From the NCBI GenBank assembly GCA_037178975.1, contig JASJZH010000005.1:2790001-2854000 (forward strand): a DNA stretch of 64,000 bases, read 5' to 3'. The stretch comes from Oscheius tipulae. Lineage: Eukaryota; Nematoda; Chromadorea; Rhabditida; Rhabditidae. Positions 24,134-35,272 of this stretch are shown here, in pieces (the stretch's first letter is position 1; every line of letters begins with the position of its first letter). The position numbers and the translations under genes are program-made. Below the pieces are notes generated by a model. That model saw nothing but the letters and a program-made list of their open reading frames with translations, made no database searches and had not been told where the DNA came from.

Positions 24134-25710
24134 TTAACTTTGACCAACAGATTTTACTCCATCGATGCGTTCCTTCCTTTCGAATTTTTCGGCTATGTAG
24201 TCCAGTACTACCTGACAGGCATTTACTGCTTTTGATCTCTCCTGCACTGTCATTAGGTAGAAGAGTAATATATTCATAAAGTACTCTTTTTTCGTGCTCC
24301 AATACAATGTGTATAGCCTCTGTATCGAGAAGGGATTGTCGGAAATAGTCTGAATAGGAAAATATTCAACGCCATATGACAGCGTGAAAAATACAGAGAG
24401 AAAGAGAAACAGAAATAGACAGACAAAGAGAGACAGAGTGACAGAAAACCAGTCAGAGAGGGACAGAGAGACAAAATCTTCCAACAATTTGAAAGCAACA
24501 AAGACGTCACCTCCATTGCTTGCTGCAAAGCTACAGCACAATACATGAGGCTGCGGTCTGATGGGTTTTCTTGCCAGGACCTCAATTTCAATGAAAGTGA
24601 AGAAAGAAGCTTCTCACATTTCAATCACCTCTTGAATTTCCGGATCCCAAACAAAATTGTCCATGCAGGGACGCACTCCTGCCATAACTTTGTCTTCTGT
24701 CCATTTTTTGTCGAAAGGCCCCCTTGGACACTCAACTATTTTCAAAATGGATACATACTGTCGATAGAGTATCTCCCAAAATGTGATACCGATTGAATAA
24801 ATGTCGCACTGACGCAAATCGAGTGTATCTGTGACGTTTTCCGCGAACAATTCCGGCGCCATGTACATGTAAGATTCTCTGCTATAAATGCATTTTTGCT
24901 ATATAATCGTTTGCTCAACCTGTAAGTTAATTTGGAGAGTTTCAGGTTTTTTGAATGCCCAAAATCTGCAATTTTTACGCATGTCCGCGTAAGATCCAAT
25001 AGCATACTAAACATATAGGATAACAATACCGTCTATCTCTGTCTCTCTGTCTCTTTGTCTACCTACTTCAAAGGTTTCAAATCCAGATGAGCAATATCCT
25101 TCAAATGTAAATAGGCCATGCCATAAACTATTTGCAGCATCCAAAAGTAGGCGTGTTCAGGTTCATAACGGTGTTCAGAGTAAATTGCTATAAAATATAA
25201 TGTTTGTTGGATCTCACCAAGCTACCATCGTAGAGGGTGCCGCCGCCCAAAAGTTCCATCACATATCCCTCCTCACGGTTGAACTTTATATACGTACCGA
25301 AGATTTCCACAAAATTCAAATGTTTCCCTTTCTGAAGTAGTAATAAAAGAGAGATAGGATCTATACCAGGCTCAGGAGTATTTTCACTTCCTTCCTCGAG
25401 TTCTCGTCAGGCTTGTGAAAGATTTTAACGCAAGCTTTTCTAAAATCTTGATTTGAACTTTTGCAAAATACAGACTTACCCTAAATCTGTCACTTTGGCC
25501 GTAAAAATACCACCTTCTCCTCCTTGGTTCAAGTAGTACAAGTCGGAAATGTTCTCCCCGAGTCGGAAGATGGATACAGGAGCGTCAACATTGTCGTCAT
25601 CTGATTGGAATGCTGGATTAACAACTTCTTTTCCCTTATCACTCACTCAAAGTTTGAACGGCATCATTGTTACGATCCGTCGTAGCGGATGATTTTTTTA
25701 CAACTTGCAT
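24134..25710 (-). pseudogene. RIPK/TKL-like protein kinase, copy 1 (probable frameshift)
   Basis: The exons run MQVVKKSS, glycine loop NQGGEGGIFTAKV, lysine strand KACVKIFHK, GYVMELLGGGTLYDG, catalytic loop HLDLKPLN (Asn completed across a splice), IADFGHSK, MAPEL, DIYSIGITFWEIL and SWQENPSDRS. These are all the main kinase motifs, with HRD changed to HLD. A last helical exon (LYWSTKKEYFMNILLFY) stops at 24134. Compared with copy 2, there are four extra bases near 25640-25650 that shift the frame soon after the first conserved block. A 19-nt GTGAGT...AG segment there could restore the frame if spliced, which is doubtful. The N-terminal exons seen in copy 2 have no counterpart here. Confidence 0.6.
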
Positions 25711-26207
25711 CCCTGTAACGGGTCGAAATCACAGTACTTTACTACTACACGTACGCTGTTTTCCAAAGGCCCATAACTCTAATAAAACATCTAGTTTGTT
25801 AAACGGACAGTTCAGTTAGGGGTAAACGTTTTTCAAAAAGGTCTTGCAACGAACTTCCCTGAGTAAGCTCGATTTGCATTTTTGTAAGGTTAACATTTAT
25901 TTTCCGGTTTCTAAGTATGTTTAATCGATTCAGGACCAAATTACATCATAGAATAGTCCACTTCGACTAAAAAGTTATCGAGAAAAACAGGGAAAATAGC
26001 TGCCTGACTCTAAGGTGCAATTTGACGGCGAATCGATTGAGCGCACTTAGAAATCGATGAAATGTATGTATAGCTCCGAAAAATGTGTATCAAGCTTATT
26101 CAGGGAAGCTCGTTGCCCGGTTGAAATAATAGCGCGCCGTTTACCCGTTTTCCACAAGACTGTCCCTTTAAAAAAACTCTTTCACTCGCAGTTAGTTCAA
26201 GTTATTG

Positions 26208-26285
26208 TCATTAAAGCGAGTGTTTGGCTATTGCGCCTATGCGCCCAAAGCTGGTCGCACAGCTCAAAAAATTTGGCGGGAACGT
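26208..26285 (+). repeat. Short dispersed repeat, copy 2
   Basis: This is the inverted partner of 23895-23965 (AGCGAGTGTTTGGCTATTGC, then GCGCCCAAAGCTGG). A GCGCGCCGTTTACC-like stretch about 60 bp upstream also recurs, inverted, near 57050. Confidence 0.45.
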
Positions 26286-26584
26286 CGAAAAAGTTGATAA
26301 ACTAGTGATTTTTACGTTTGCTGCCCAATTTCTTTTCATTCTTTATTTTTATTGTATGTAATCCACACGATTATAGGGTAGTGTTTTAGCACAATAAGAG
26401 CTACAAACAAAATTCGGCAGAAATCCATCTTTCTTGTAATTTTGGAATTATTGGTTTGAATTGCCGCGCGAAATACGGTAGGTTCGCGCCAAAGCATTTC
26501 ATAGCCGGCACTCGCCTTAAGTTCGTATAAGAAAAATATCATGGTAAGTGGTTGCACTTTAGGACCTTTGGAAAAATGTGACCG

Positions 26585-26780
26585 TCTAAAATCAAAGTAC
26601 CAAAATCACTACAGGATTATGTACCTCTTTCTAGCTTCGATCGGCCTGTTTCCATGGAGAATCTAAAATGAAGGAGTTTCTTGAACAGGGCTACGGAGAC
26701 AACAAATAAATGTTAAGAAGCCTAATCAATACAAGCAGTCCCCTGTTCAGGGTGTTATCTGAAATATTTCAATTCGGGAA
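26585..26780. repeat. Outer edge of the kinase-locus duplication, copy 1
   Basis: This non-coding block matches 58030-58225 in the same orientation. Shared strings include AATCAAAGTACCAAAATCAC, AAGAAGCCTAATCAATACAA and CCTGTTCAGG. It lies upstream of kinase copy 1, as its partner lies upstream of kinase copy 2, so it marks how far the duplication once reached. Confidence 0.6.
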
Positions 26781-27640
26781 GAGAGAGAGAGAATTTTAGT
26801 AAAGAGCATGCCAAACGAGAGAGTGATAAGAGTGACTGAACATGGCTCTGGATTGACTTATGGAGCTCTAAAATATAGAGGGGACCCGAAAATCAGTAAG
26901 GGACTCTAAAAGTAGGGGATTCTTATTTTTCAATCTTGCTAACTAAAACAAGCAGCAAGCACATACGAGAAACAGACGACGTCTATAACAGTTTATTTCC
27001 AAGATAGAAATAGGAAAGAGAGAGGCAGAAATAGAGGGTGATAGAGCGAGAGATTAATTTAGTCCGAGTCTGAGTCGAAACCGGCTCACGGTTACCATAT
27101 TTAAAGATCCTAATCTCTCCTAAAAGTCTGGCAGATGCTTTCTGCGATGCTGTCAAGAAGTTTGGACATTTGACGAAGAACGATGTACATCAATGGGTGT
27201 TTTAAGAACTGTAAAGAACTGGTCCCTCATTCTTCGAAAATGATCGGTTCTCTGATTCTGCTTACGGTCCTTCGATAGTTTCTGATTGGCCTTCAATAGG
27301 GTGGCAAACAATAGAGATAAGGCAGCACTGAGTTAGCACAACGGTCACGAGAGAGTAAGCTTGCAAAACTCAGGCAAAGTTAATATTAGAGACATTATGC
27401 AGCAAGTCGGTACAATTGGGTCTTTAATAGTGTCTCTGCCTCTGTTTCCCTGTTTCTGTATCTTCGTCTCTGACTAGTTATCTTCCTGTCTCTCTGTCGC
27501 TCGGCAAACAAAAAGAGAGATAGAAAGATACAGGGATGGAGAGCCAGAGAGATATAAAGGTAGAAAGGCAGAAACAGAGAGACTGGAATTACAGCTACCG
27601 TCGACAGTGAAGATGAAAACCTCTTCATGAACATCGTCTG
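26781..27640. other. No gene seen; low-complexity sequence
   Basis: Contains GAGAGAGA-type tracts (26775-26830, 27010-27050) and a CTGTCTCTC-type tract (27415-27585). No reading frame with support. Confidence 0.5.
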
Positions 27641-28410
27641 GTCATGGAAATGCTCATCACGGCAGGAGCTTCGGTCTCTTCAAAGAATGAAGATGGGTGG
27701 ACTCCTTTACATTCTGCTGCCCTAGGTGGTCACTAATGGTAAAGCTTCTACTCGACGAGAATGCTGATCCTAATATTTGTGATTGCTACGAACATACTCC
27801 TCTTTATATCGCTTGCAGTAAAGACATGATCAAAGTAGTCAAATTGCTGCTTCAATACAAGGCTACGATCGAAGTCACCGACGAAAATGGATGGTCTCCC
27901 CTCCAATTCGGTTGCTGCAAAAATGCGATCAACAGCGTCACTTATCTCCTTGAACATGGTGCTAATCCGAACACGACAACCAATAATGGTTCAACTGCAC
28001 TACATAACGCTACGCATGTTAATCACGCAAATGTTGTCAAAATTCTCATCCAATATGAAGATAATGTAGACGCCCGTTGTATCGATGGTCAGTCAGCACT
28101 GCACTTTGCCAGTTTTAGTGGAAACGTTGACATTGTAACTCTTCTCCCACAAGCTGGCATCAATCTGAATAGTGCGAACAAGGACGATGAGACTCCTCTA
28201 GAGCTGGCTCAAGTAAATGGTCACAACGAAGTAGCGGCCATTGTAGTGAAATAGCAGAAGGTCTCCGGTGCCTAGCAGTCGTCCTCCTCGTCTACAATCA
28301 TGGTCTTCAGCTGGAGACAGAAGACCTCATCGCAGCTGCTCGTCTCGTTGCCCCTGTCGTAGCAGCCATCGTGCTCTGTCTAAACAAAGCAAAACACAGG
28401 CCAAATTGAC
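27640..28410 (+). pseudogene. Truncated ankyrin gene copy, inverted
   Basis: A short frame with ITAGASVSSKNEDGWTPLHS is followed, after a stop and frame change near 27735, by five to six ankyrin units (VKLLLDENADPNICDCYEHT, VTYLLEHGANPNTTTNNGST, ALHFASFSGNVDIVTLL). These correspond to the C-terminal repeats of the array at 48556-51945. The tail at 28260-28410 encodes a version of the AVVLLVYNHGLQLETEDLIA segment seen at 21803-22105. It is on the opposite strand to both full arrays. It is probably a decayed inverted copy, though the 186-codon frame from 27697 is intact. Confidence 0.65.
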
Positions 28411-28429
28411 CGTCTTGTAGAGCGACGGA

Positions 28430-29290
28430 CAGGTGATCATGGTCAGCAGATTATAACGACAGTATCCCTCTAGTCCGCTTTTTTTCCGTTTTCCAAAACT
28501 TTTTCTACTCCAGAATTTTCTTAGTCGTCCTTTAAGTTGATCGCACGGAGAAAGAAGCCAGTCTATTTTTCCACCTGCCTCAAAATAAAGTGCTTACAAT
28601 AATTTTCATGTTAACCTGTATACCTTCTGGTGCTTACTCTATTTTGCTTCGAAACATTATTTTGTAGAGGAAAACGTCAGATCCCGGCAGAAAATGATGA
28701 AGAACAGCGGGGAATATCAAAAGAAGAAAGTTCAAAAATCCGCCAAAAAGAAAAAGTGCGCGAAAAGTCGTTTAAATGAACGGGGCCACCTGCCGAAGCA
28801 TTACCGAAAGTTTACCAGAAGGAGGAGGTGCATGATCAATCTGAACAGTAAAAGAGAGTGGGGTATTAGCTGGAACTATTAGAATTGAACCAATTGTTTG
28901 GAGAGGATCAGGTACTGTCTCACTGTCTTCCTGCCTCTCAAAGTTTTCTTTCAGATTCTGACGTGATAGACAAGAACACCATTGTCTGCAGTTTGGGATC
29001 AGCTTGTTGTTGGGTAAATAGCCTGCTACTTTGACGGCTAGTTGAACGCAGTTAGGTTGAGAGTTCTTCTTCACTTTCTTGGAAAAACGGTCAGTTTATA
29101 TAAAAATGCTCTATCTTCAGAAACGTACAAGGGCAAGTTTTCCCGAAGTTTGAACGGCTTCTATATTTGCGATTCGAGGCTGAGAACAGAAGAGTTCAGA
29201 CAGAGGGACAGAGAAAAAGAGAGAGATACAAAGCTTCATAAGATATAACTGGTTTATCAAAAAATTGATAATTTTTTGCAAAGAGTCAAG
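28430..29290. other. No gene seen
   Basis: A Lys/Arg-rich open frame at 28694-28882 lacks any recognisable motif or splice support. The rest is AT-rich filler. Confidence 0.4.
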
Positions 29291-29334
29291 CGTCCCGGAC
29301 TCTTCTCGGGAGGCCGGAGGATGAAGTGGAGGAC

Positions 29335-29520
29335 AAACCTCTCATACTAGACCGACAATTAACTGTCGATAGTAGCTCCATGTTAAAGGAGAAGCTCAAC
29401 ATGACTTTTTTGGGCAGCAAAGTGAAGAGGAATACAGTTATTAAGGGTACCGGCTTCAATCGGCGCGCGATGCTTGAGCAGATTCCTGGCACTTTCGATG
29501 CGATTATCTTGATGACTTAC
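29335..29520 (-). pseudogene. Ankyrin-array fragment
   Basis: The sequence matches the array unit found at about 51235-51420: GATAGTAGCTCCATG, then GGGCAGCAAAGTGAAGAGGA and GCGCGATGCTTGAGCAG. It has small deletions and no continuous frame. It is a debris copy of roughly two repeats. Confidence 0.6.
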
Positions 29521-29687
29521 TTGATGGTTCAGAAAGTCGTGCAGAGAGTTGCATTTTTAGGGTATCAAAAATGGCAAGAGACGATTGGAAAGACCGGCGA
29601 ATTGTCACAAGGTAAACGATAGGAAACGGGCAGACTTACAAGAACAATTAGCTGTCTACTGAATTTTTATTTCTTCTCAAAAAAGAT

Positions 29688-32600
29688 TCAAAATCCGTTG
29701 GGCATGATCTGTCCGCCGCGTCCCATGAATTGAACGGCTCGTCCCCTATCGACAGCTGCAGCCTCGTCCACCAGCTTTGTCGACACTTTACGGACATCGA
29801 GTTTGCCATACTTCTTCTCCAGCGTCTCATGCAAGGGAAGATACTTTTGCTGAAATAGGGTTTTGAGCCACAAAAAAGAATTTTTGGCAAGCGCGCGAGG
29901 TCGAACCCGACACCTTTTGGACCACAGTCGAAGCTCTAACAGATTGCACTATGAGTGCAAAGCTGTGGGAGAGCTTGTAAATAAACCAGCTGCCTCGCCT
30001 ACACTGAGCGCTCTTCAAATAAAAGCAAACAAAAAGCGAAGAACAACTCACATAAGGAAAACCTCCCACTATGGTCATGTTCTGTCCATTCTCGGTGAAG
30101 ACGAGCGGCATTGTCAAAGCCTTGTCCAGCCTGACCCGGTCGTAGAAGAGCGACATGGTCAGGGCAGTCATCTTGCGCGGCATGTCCAACGAGAGAATCG
30201 GATGTCCCGGTGGTCCGGCGTAGGCCATGCGAATCTTCTTGGTCATATTGTTGACTACGATGAGAGGTTCCATGTGGTAGAGGAAGGGACCGGCCTTCTT
30301 ACGGAGGTCAACAGACAGGAGGTCCTTGTTAAAGTTGTTCTGTATGATGCCGCCATGTCCAATGTGACTGCCGAAGGCCGATCCGATGCTCGAAGTCGAG
30401 GCCAGCGCTTCGCCCGTCCGATGACGTACAATGACAAAGTAGTTTCCAGTCAGTTGCGTCTTCTTCTTCCTCCTGTCCATTCTCTTCTTCCTCGTAGCCA
30501 TCGTCTCGCTGTAAATCCTATCCAGCTTCTTCAGATAGTCCTGATCATAGTTCACGCTCATTCTCACAAAACGCGTCAGCTCCCTTTGGAACTTAATGAA
30601 GGCCCCTCCGATTTTGTCGTAGGCTTCGTTGCGCGACCCGGTTGTGTTGCCAAGTTCTTTGAGCATATGAGGCACAAAGGAGTCCTGACGACTGTGGCCG
30701 GGACGGGGCGAGCAGATGAACAGATTGTCACCAATGTCGAGCAGCTCGCCCTCGGAGACGAGCGACACATTGGCATCCAATATCTTCTCGAACTGCGACT
30801 CGAAGAAGCCTCTCTGGTGCCTCCCGACTGAAATTTTCTTTGTTCTTTATGTTACTGTGTCTTTGGATTCTGGATGAAGACACTCGCTGCAAACAATCAC
30901 ATTGCGCCGACCCTCAACTTCTTGCCTCCGTTTCAGACTAAAGACCCCATTTATGAGCCCATCCCCCATCTAAACTGTGATTTTAAATTGGGATTTCATC
31001 ATCAATGATTTTTTATCTCAGGGGCAAGGGTCCAGTTCCTGAGAGGAATCCTTAGCTAGAGCAGAACTGAATTGAATTTGACGTATTGAAACTAGAGCCA
31101 GACTTTTTGTTACAACCCCTACTACTACAAGGGAAAAGGATGAGTTTACATGCCATGAACCTAGCACATGTAGGAGTCCGAAACCCCTCAGTGGCGTAGA
31201 ATTATCGGCTTTAGTGTACCACTTGAGCCGAATTACCCACACAACACTGTTCTAACAATATGAAGTAAGAGTGAGCCAATTATGTAGGTAGATGAGGTGG
31301 TTTGGACGTGTAGGTCTTCCTAGACAGTGAAAAGACACAACTATGGTTTTGAGAGCAATCAATAAAAAAAAGACTCACGATGCCAATCGAGATTAGCGTT
31401 GATGAAGGCCTGCATGTAGTTCTGGAGTGTGTTCTCGTAGATGTCATCGCGGACGTCATTTATTTCCGCCACCATGTCGTCCTCGAGATCCTTGAAGAAG
31501 CGCGATTGGGCAATCTTGACGGCTTCGGGACTCGGCTGAAACGGAGCTCCCTCCTCCTTGCCTTTATTGAAGCCGTCGAAGAGGGTCGGCGCCGTGCGAT
31601 AGACGTGCATGATGTTGAAGATCTGCGGCGTGAAGGCTCGGTCCAGACGCTGCGACATTGCCACGTTGTGGCCGAATTCGAAAGTCATGATGCGTCTCAT
31701 GTAGTTCAGGGTCCTGTTGGCTACAGCCTCGTTGCCGGCAGAATGCAAAAGCTGGTGGATGGCCATGGGGAAAAGAATGTGGCCGGGAGGACGCACGGAC
31801 CAGGGACCTGGAATTGTCTGTGTTTGCAAATGTCATGGTGGCTTCTGTCATTGTCACTTTCATTAGCAGTAGAACTGCCCTTTCTCTGCAGCCTTGATAT
31901 TGATTGATAGATGCTCCTGAAGAAGCTTCCTCAGCGTGATCATATCCTTGTTGTTTCCCCTGATTGACGAGTCGATCCCGACAGCCTTGATCTGCATGCA
32001 TTTGTTCGTCTTGGCATTCATGTAGACGGTGACCGAGTCTCCTCCCAGTCCGCCAGCATGTGGTTCTGTGACCGAGAGACAGAAATCCATACTTAGGCCG
32101 AGAGCCATAAATGGGAGCTGGTCTTCTTGGACGATCATTCGCAGCAGCTCGTTGCAGTACTCGTTGCTGCTCGAAATGGAGTAGTCGTCAAAGTGAACAC
32201 TGGGCGGTGGCGGAAGATCAACCCATGGCTGGTTGATTTGGGAATGACGCTGGATGCCGACACCTGCGAGGGCCAGCAAGGTGACAATGTTGGCCATAAT
32301 AAGCGTGAAGAGCGCGCACTGGACGAATGAGTTGCACTTGCTAGAAAGAAGTTAGTTAGTCAGAGCCAGAGAGACAGAGACATATAGACAGTGCGACAGA
32401 GATACAGAGAAACTGAGAGACACTGAGACAGAGAGATAGAGATAGAACTTACATGACGCAGTACTGCATCTTGCCACGACATGTCTTCCTGTTGACTAAG
32501 ACTCCTTGATCGAGGTAGATCTTCTCACTGGTGTTCCTACTAGCTCGGTAGCCCGAGTAACCAGATCCTTTCGATCCCCTGCGGTTGTTCATCGAGTGGT

Positions 32601-32851
32601 GCGCCTTCCTGTTCAGACTGGCTCTCGTCGTCCCTCCTCCTCCATGTCCGTCTTCCGTCCTGTAATCCGATGGCTTCCTGTCAGCTGGCTGCATCGGAGT
32701 CGTGACCCACGAGCCGCCCGTCTCAGCATCTTTTCGGCTGTCCCGGACGCTCGAAGAGAACGTCTTGTCAATTTCCGGTTCATCCACATTCTCCCTTTTA
32801 GTCTAGAAATTGGGAAGCTTTTGCTCGGGTAGAGGCTTTTGGACTTACCAT
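29688..32851 (-). CDS. Gamma-glutamyltransferase-like type II membrane protein, altered active site
   Basis: The N-terminal tail is long, polar and Gly/Ser/Arg-rich. A hydrophobic anchor follows (FVQCALFTLIMANIVTLLAL) and then a GGT fold. SVTEPHAGGLGGDSVTVYM matches the family EPHSMGIGGG region, and GHILFPMAIHQLL lies in the large subunit. The small-subunit start reads QLTGNYFVIVRHRTGEA, then STSSIGSAFGSHIGHGGII and QNN, like the family T-x-H...STIN..FGS..GI..NN. The nucleophile threonine seems kept, but the next residues are GN rather than S/A-H. The SSM..P motif reads YHMEP, and the oxyanion Gly-Gly loop reads GPPGHPI. About six exons; the likely start ATG (32849-32851) abuts its splice donor. 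It is either a diverged enzyme or a pseudoenzyme. Confidence 0.7.
29880..29960 (-). repeat. tRNA-like relic in GGT-like intron
   Basis: On the minus strand CGGGTTCGACCTC gives a good B box, and TAGTGCAATCTGTTAGAGC a plausible A box about 45 nt earlier. The acceptor stem does not pair. It sits in the last intron. Confidence 0.4.
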
Positions 32852-33477
32852 TGAGAAGGTCAGCAACCTCTGTCCAAGGGCGAAAGCTGTAGTTATGGCA
32901 GGCTTTTGCAACACTGAAAGTTTTCAAATTGTTCAAATTGGGTTTTCAAAAAAGTTGCTTTCGTTCAGTTAGCGACTGCAAAGTTTCAAAAAGAAAATCC
33001 ACGGCAAGTCAAGGCTTGCGGACTTGTAAAAAAAAATTTATTCTGCCTTTCCGATCTTGCTTCTTTGGGATGGGTCTACCAGGACGAACTGATAATAGAA
33101 TCAGGCTTTTCCATTCACCCTACAGATCATCCAGAATCTTAGGAGCTCCCTCTGTCAAGCGAAAGTCGGTAAAATTTTGACTATGTTGTGCAGTGAAAAG
33201 ACAAAGAAGGTACCAAGTTTAGAAATAGAAATAAAAAAGTCAGGAGGCATAAGAGACCGTCCTGTCACAAGAGACAATCTGGTAACATTACCCAATCAGA
33301 ACCTAGAGCTACCAGCGTCATATGAGTTGGTGGCAGATTTATATGGGTCAATCAGAATGTCTCTGTCTCTCTGTCTTTGTTTTTCTGTCTCTGTCTGTAA
33401 ACAGAGTCACCTACACAGAGCTCTGCTGAATTTTTTCATTTGTGCTAGAAATCGACGGAGCTTGTCTAGAGATACCT

Positions 33478-33786
33478 TTAGAAGATGGTGCAGTAGCACT
33501 TCTTCTTCTTGTTCTCTTCCTTTGGAGCCGATGTGGTCGAGATGGGCAAGGAGACGGGCTTCTTCGTCTTAGGTGTTGGCTCTTCTCTCACGATCTCTTC
33601 CTTCTTCGGCGGCTCTTCCTCCTTTTTCGCCGTCACCACCCGCTCGCTGCTCTTCTTCTCCTCGCGCGTCTTCTTCGGGCTCCTTTTGCTGTCGCTCTCC
33701 TCGAAATCCAGGGGCACTTTTGTGTATCCTTTTCTGGCCCTCTTCTCCCCGGCTTTCTGCTTGAGCATCTCCTCCTTGCTGGGCAT
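33478..33786 (-). CDS. Small Lys/Glu-rich protein with C-terminal CaaX-like motif
   Basis: A 102-residue single-exon frame starts MPSKEEMLKQKAGEKRARKG, continues as a highly charged Lys/Glu/Pro-rich chain without a fold I recognise, and ends KKKKCYCTIF. The last four residues (CTIF) fit a CaaX prenylation box, and the preceding poly-Lys and extra Cys resemble the membrane-targeting tail of small GTPases. An upstream ATG (33837) would add 17 residues. A damaged copy lies head-to-head at about 34148-34360, and nucleotide similarity continues upstream of both ATGs. Function unknown; a lipid-anchored basic protein is an inference. Confidence 0.55.
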   Translation of the reverse strand: MPSKEEMLKQKAGEKRARKGYTKVPLDFEESDSKRSPKKTREEKKSSERVVTAKKEEEPPKKEEIVREEPTPKTKKPVSLPISTTSAPKEENKKKKCYCTIF

Positions 33787-34147
33787 CGTGCTGCTAGGGG
33801 CGAAGCGAGCTGAATGACTTCTACTTCTAGTAATCATCCGAGGATTACAGGCATAACGCTTGACATGCCAGGGATTGTCCCTAACTTGTCAAGTTAAATC
33901 TCAAACTTGTCAGACCAACGACGGCCCTCTCATCTTTCATTTCGGGGCGAAGACAGCATTTTCCAGCTTAGCGATGATCTGCAAATTGGTGGAGCTGATA
34001 AGGAGCGACAATTTTTTTTTTGATTGACTTGAAGGTAAGGTCATGGGTCTGAAACATTGGGTACAAAAGCTACTGAGAGTTGACCTGACTTGTCAGTGTC
34101 TATTCCTAGACAAGACAAGCGATACACCTGTAATCCTTCTGTCAGAA

Positions 34148-34360
34148 CTGGAACTGGAAGTCAATCAGCTCGCTTCGCTCTTAATAAGATGCCCAACATG
34201 GAGGAGATGCTCAAGAAGAACTACTCCTCTACAGGCAAGCCGAAGAAGAAAGGCAGTCTCGCAGCCGATCGTCTCTCCGGCTGTCCCCGTCCTTTCCCTG
34301 GCCACAGCCAAAGGAAGAGGGCAAGAAGGAAAAGAAGGCTGCTGCACTATCCTCTAGAGG
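34148..34360 (+). pseudogene. Broken paralog of the CaaX-tailed protein
   Basis: It starts MPNMEEMLKKNYSSTGKPKK, close to MPSKEEMLKQKAG of the divergent neighbour, and the similarity includes about 35 bp before the ATG (TCAGCTCGCTTCGC in both). The middle is deleted relative to the neighbour. The end CCAAAGGAAGAGGGCAAGAA and GCACTATCCTCTAG aligns with the neighbour's 3' end, but the CCTIL ending lies in a different frame from the start. It is probably a pseudogene, unless an unseen splice restores the frame. Confidence 0.5.
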
Positions 34361-34715
34361 TACGTGTCTTTAGACAAGCTCCGTCGGTCTCTAGCACAAA
34401 TGAAATTCAGCAGTGTTCTCTCTGGTAGCTCTGCTGGAGAGTTTCGTTTCCTATGTAAAAGACTGACAGAGACAGTCTGAACTTCGGAACGGGAGATAGA
34501 GAGACAGAGACAGACTGGCTAGATCTGTCCCGACTCCTTGGCAGCCATTATGATCTGGTCACTTGGTGTTTATCCCCGCTGCCAGCCGAGTGAGAGAGTG
34601 AGGTGCTCTCACTGTGGGAGAGAGGGGGCGTCTCTCTTCTTCTTTACACTCGCCCAGTTCCTGAGCAGTGCCCGTCGCCGCAGCTGCCCGCCGCCGAAAA
34701 CCAATCCCTCTCAAA

Positions 34716-35272
34716 ATGGAAACTGACTACAAGGAGGCTAGTTCTATTGCTTTTTAGTACTTTTACTTATTTTTACTTTATCTAAACAGTCAAGGAAGAC
34801 CCGTTTCAGTCAAGGAAGACCCGTGACGATGACTTTGAAGAGCTGATGGCTGCCTGTAACACGGCTGTGAATGGATCAAAAGTATCCAAGGTTTGTAGAG
34901 TGTCAATATTTTCCGAATTCGGATTTAGAAGTTCGAAGAGCTTTCAAAAGAAGATGAAGAAGAGTCTGGATTGAGACAACTGACCATCTCTGTACGTTTA
35001 TTGTTCGGTTTCTGTTTCTCTGTCTCTCTGTCCACTATCAATATTCCCATTTCAGGACCCACCTCCTCGCCCTACAACCCCCAAAATCAGAGTGGAGAAC
35101 ATGACAGAGACGAGGGATAAAGATAACTTGGTGAGTCGTATGTCTTATTTGAAAATCCTGAAAACCCGCTCAAAATGCAAATTCGGCTGAAAAAAAATTC
35201 CAATTTTAGCCCGTGGTAGAAGTGACGTGTTGTGTGCAACTCGTGGGAAAAGAACACAAAGCTGGCTGTTGA
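34716..35272 (+). CDS. Small acidic hypothetical protein, spliced
   Basis: About five short exons join in frame: METDYKEA, then IKEDPFQSRKTRDDDFEELM, KFEELSKEDEEESGLRQLTI, DPPPRPTTPKIRVEN, and a last exon ending VTCCVQLVGKEHKAGC with stop at 35270-35272. Introns show GT donors and AG acceptors. Total length is about 105-110 residues, acidic and probably disordered, with a Cys-rich C-terminus. The second exon opens with a tandem duplication (TCAAGGAAGACCCGT twice, including its CAG), giving two possible acceptors. I recognise no family. It lies just downstream of the CaaX pair. Confidence 0.45.

Noticed and set aside
28694-28882. Lys/Arg-rich frame MMKNSGEYQKKKVQKSAKKK
   Set aside because: Composition reflects an A-rich stretch; no conservation or splice evidence is visible.
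29863-30831. 322-codon plus-strand frame opposite the GGT-like exon
   Set aside because: The minus strand carries GGT-family motifs and consistent splicing; the plus frame has none.
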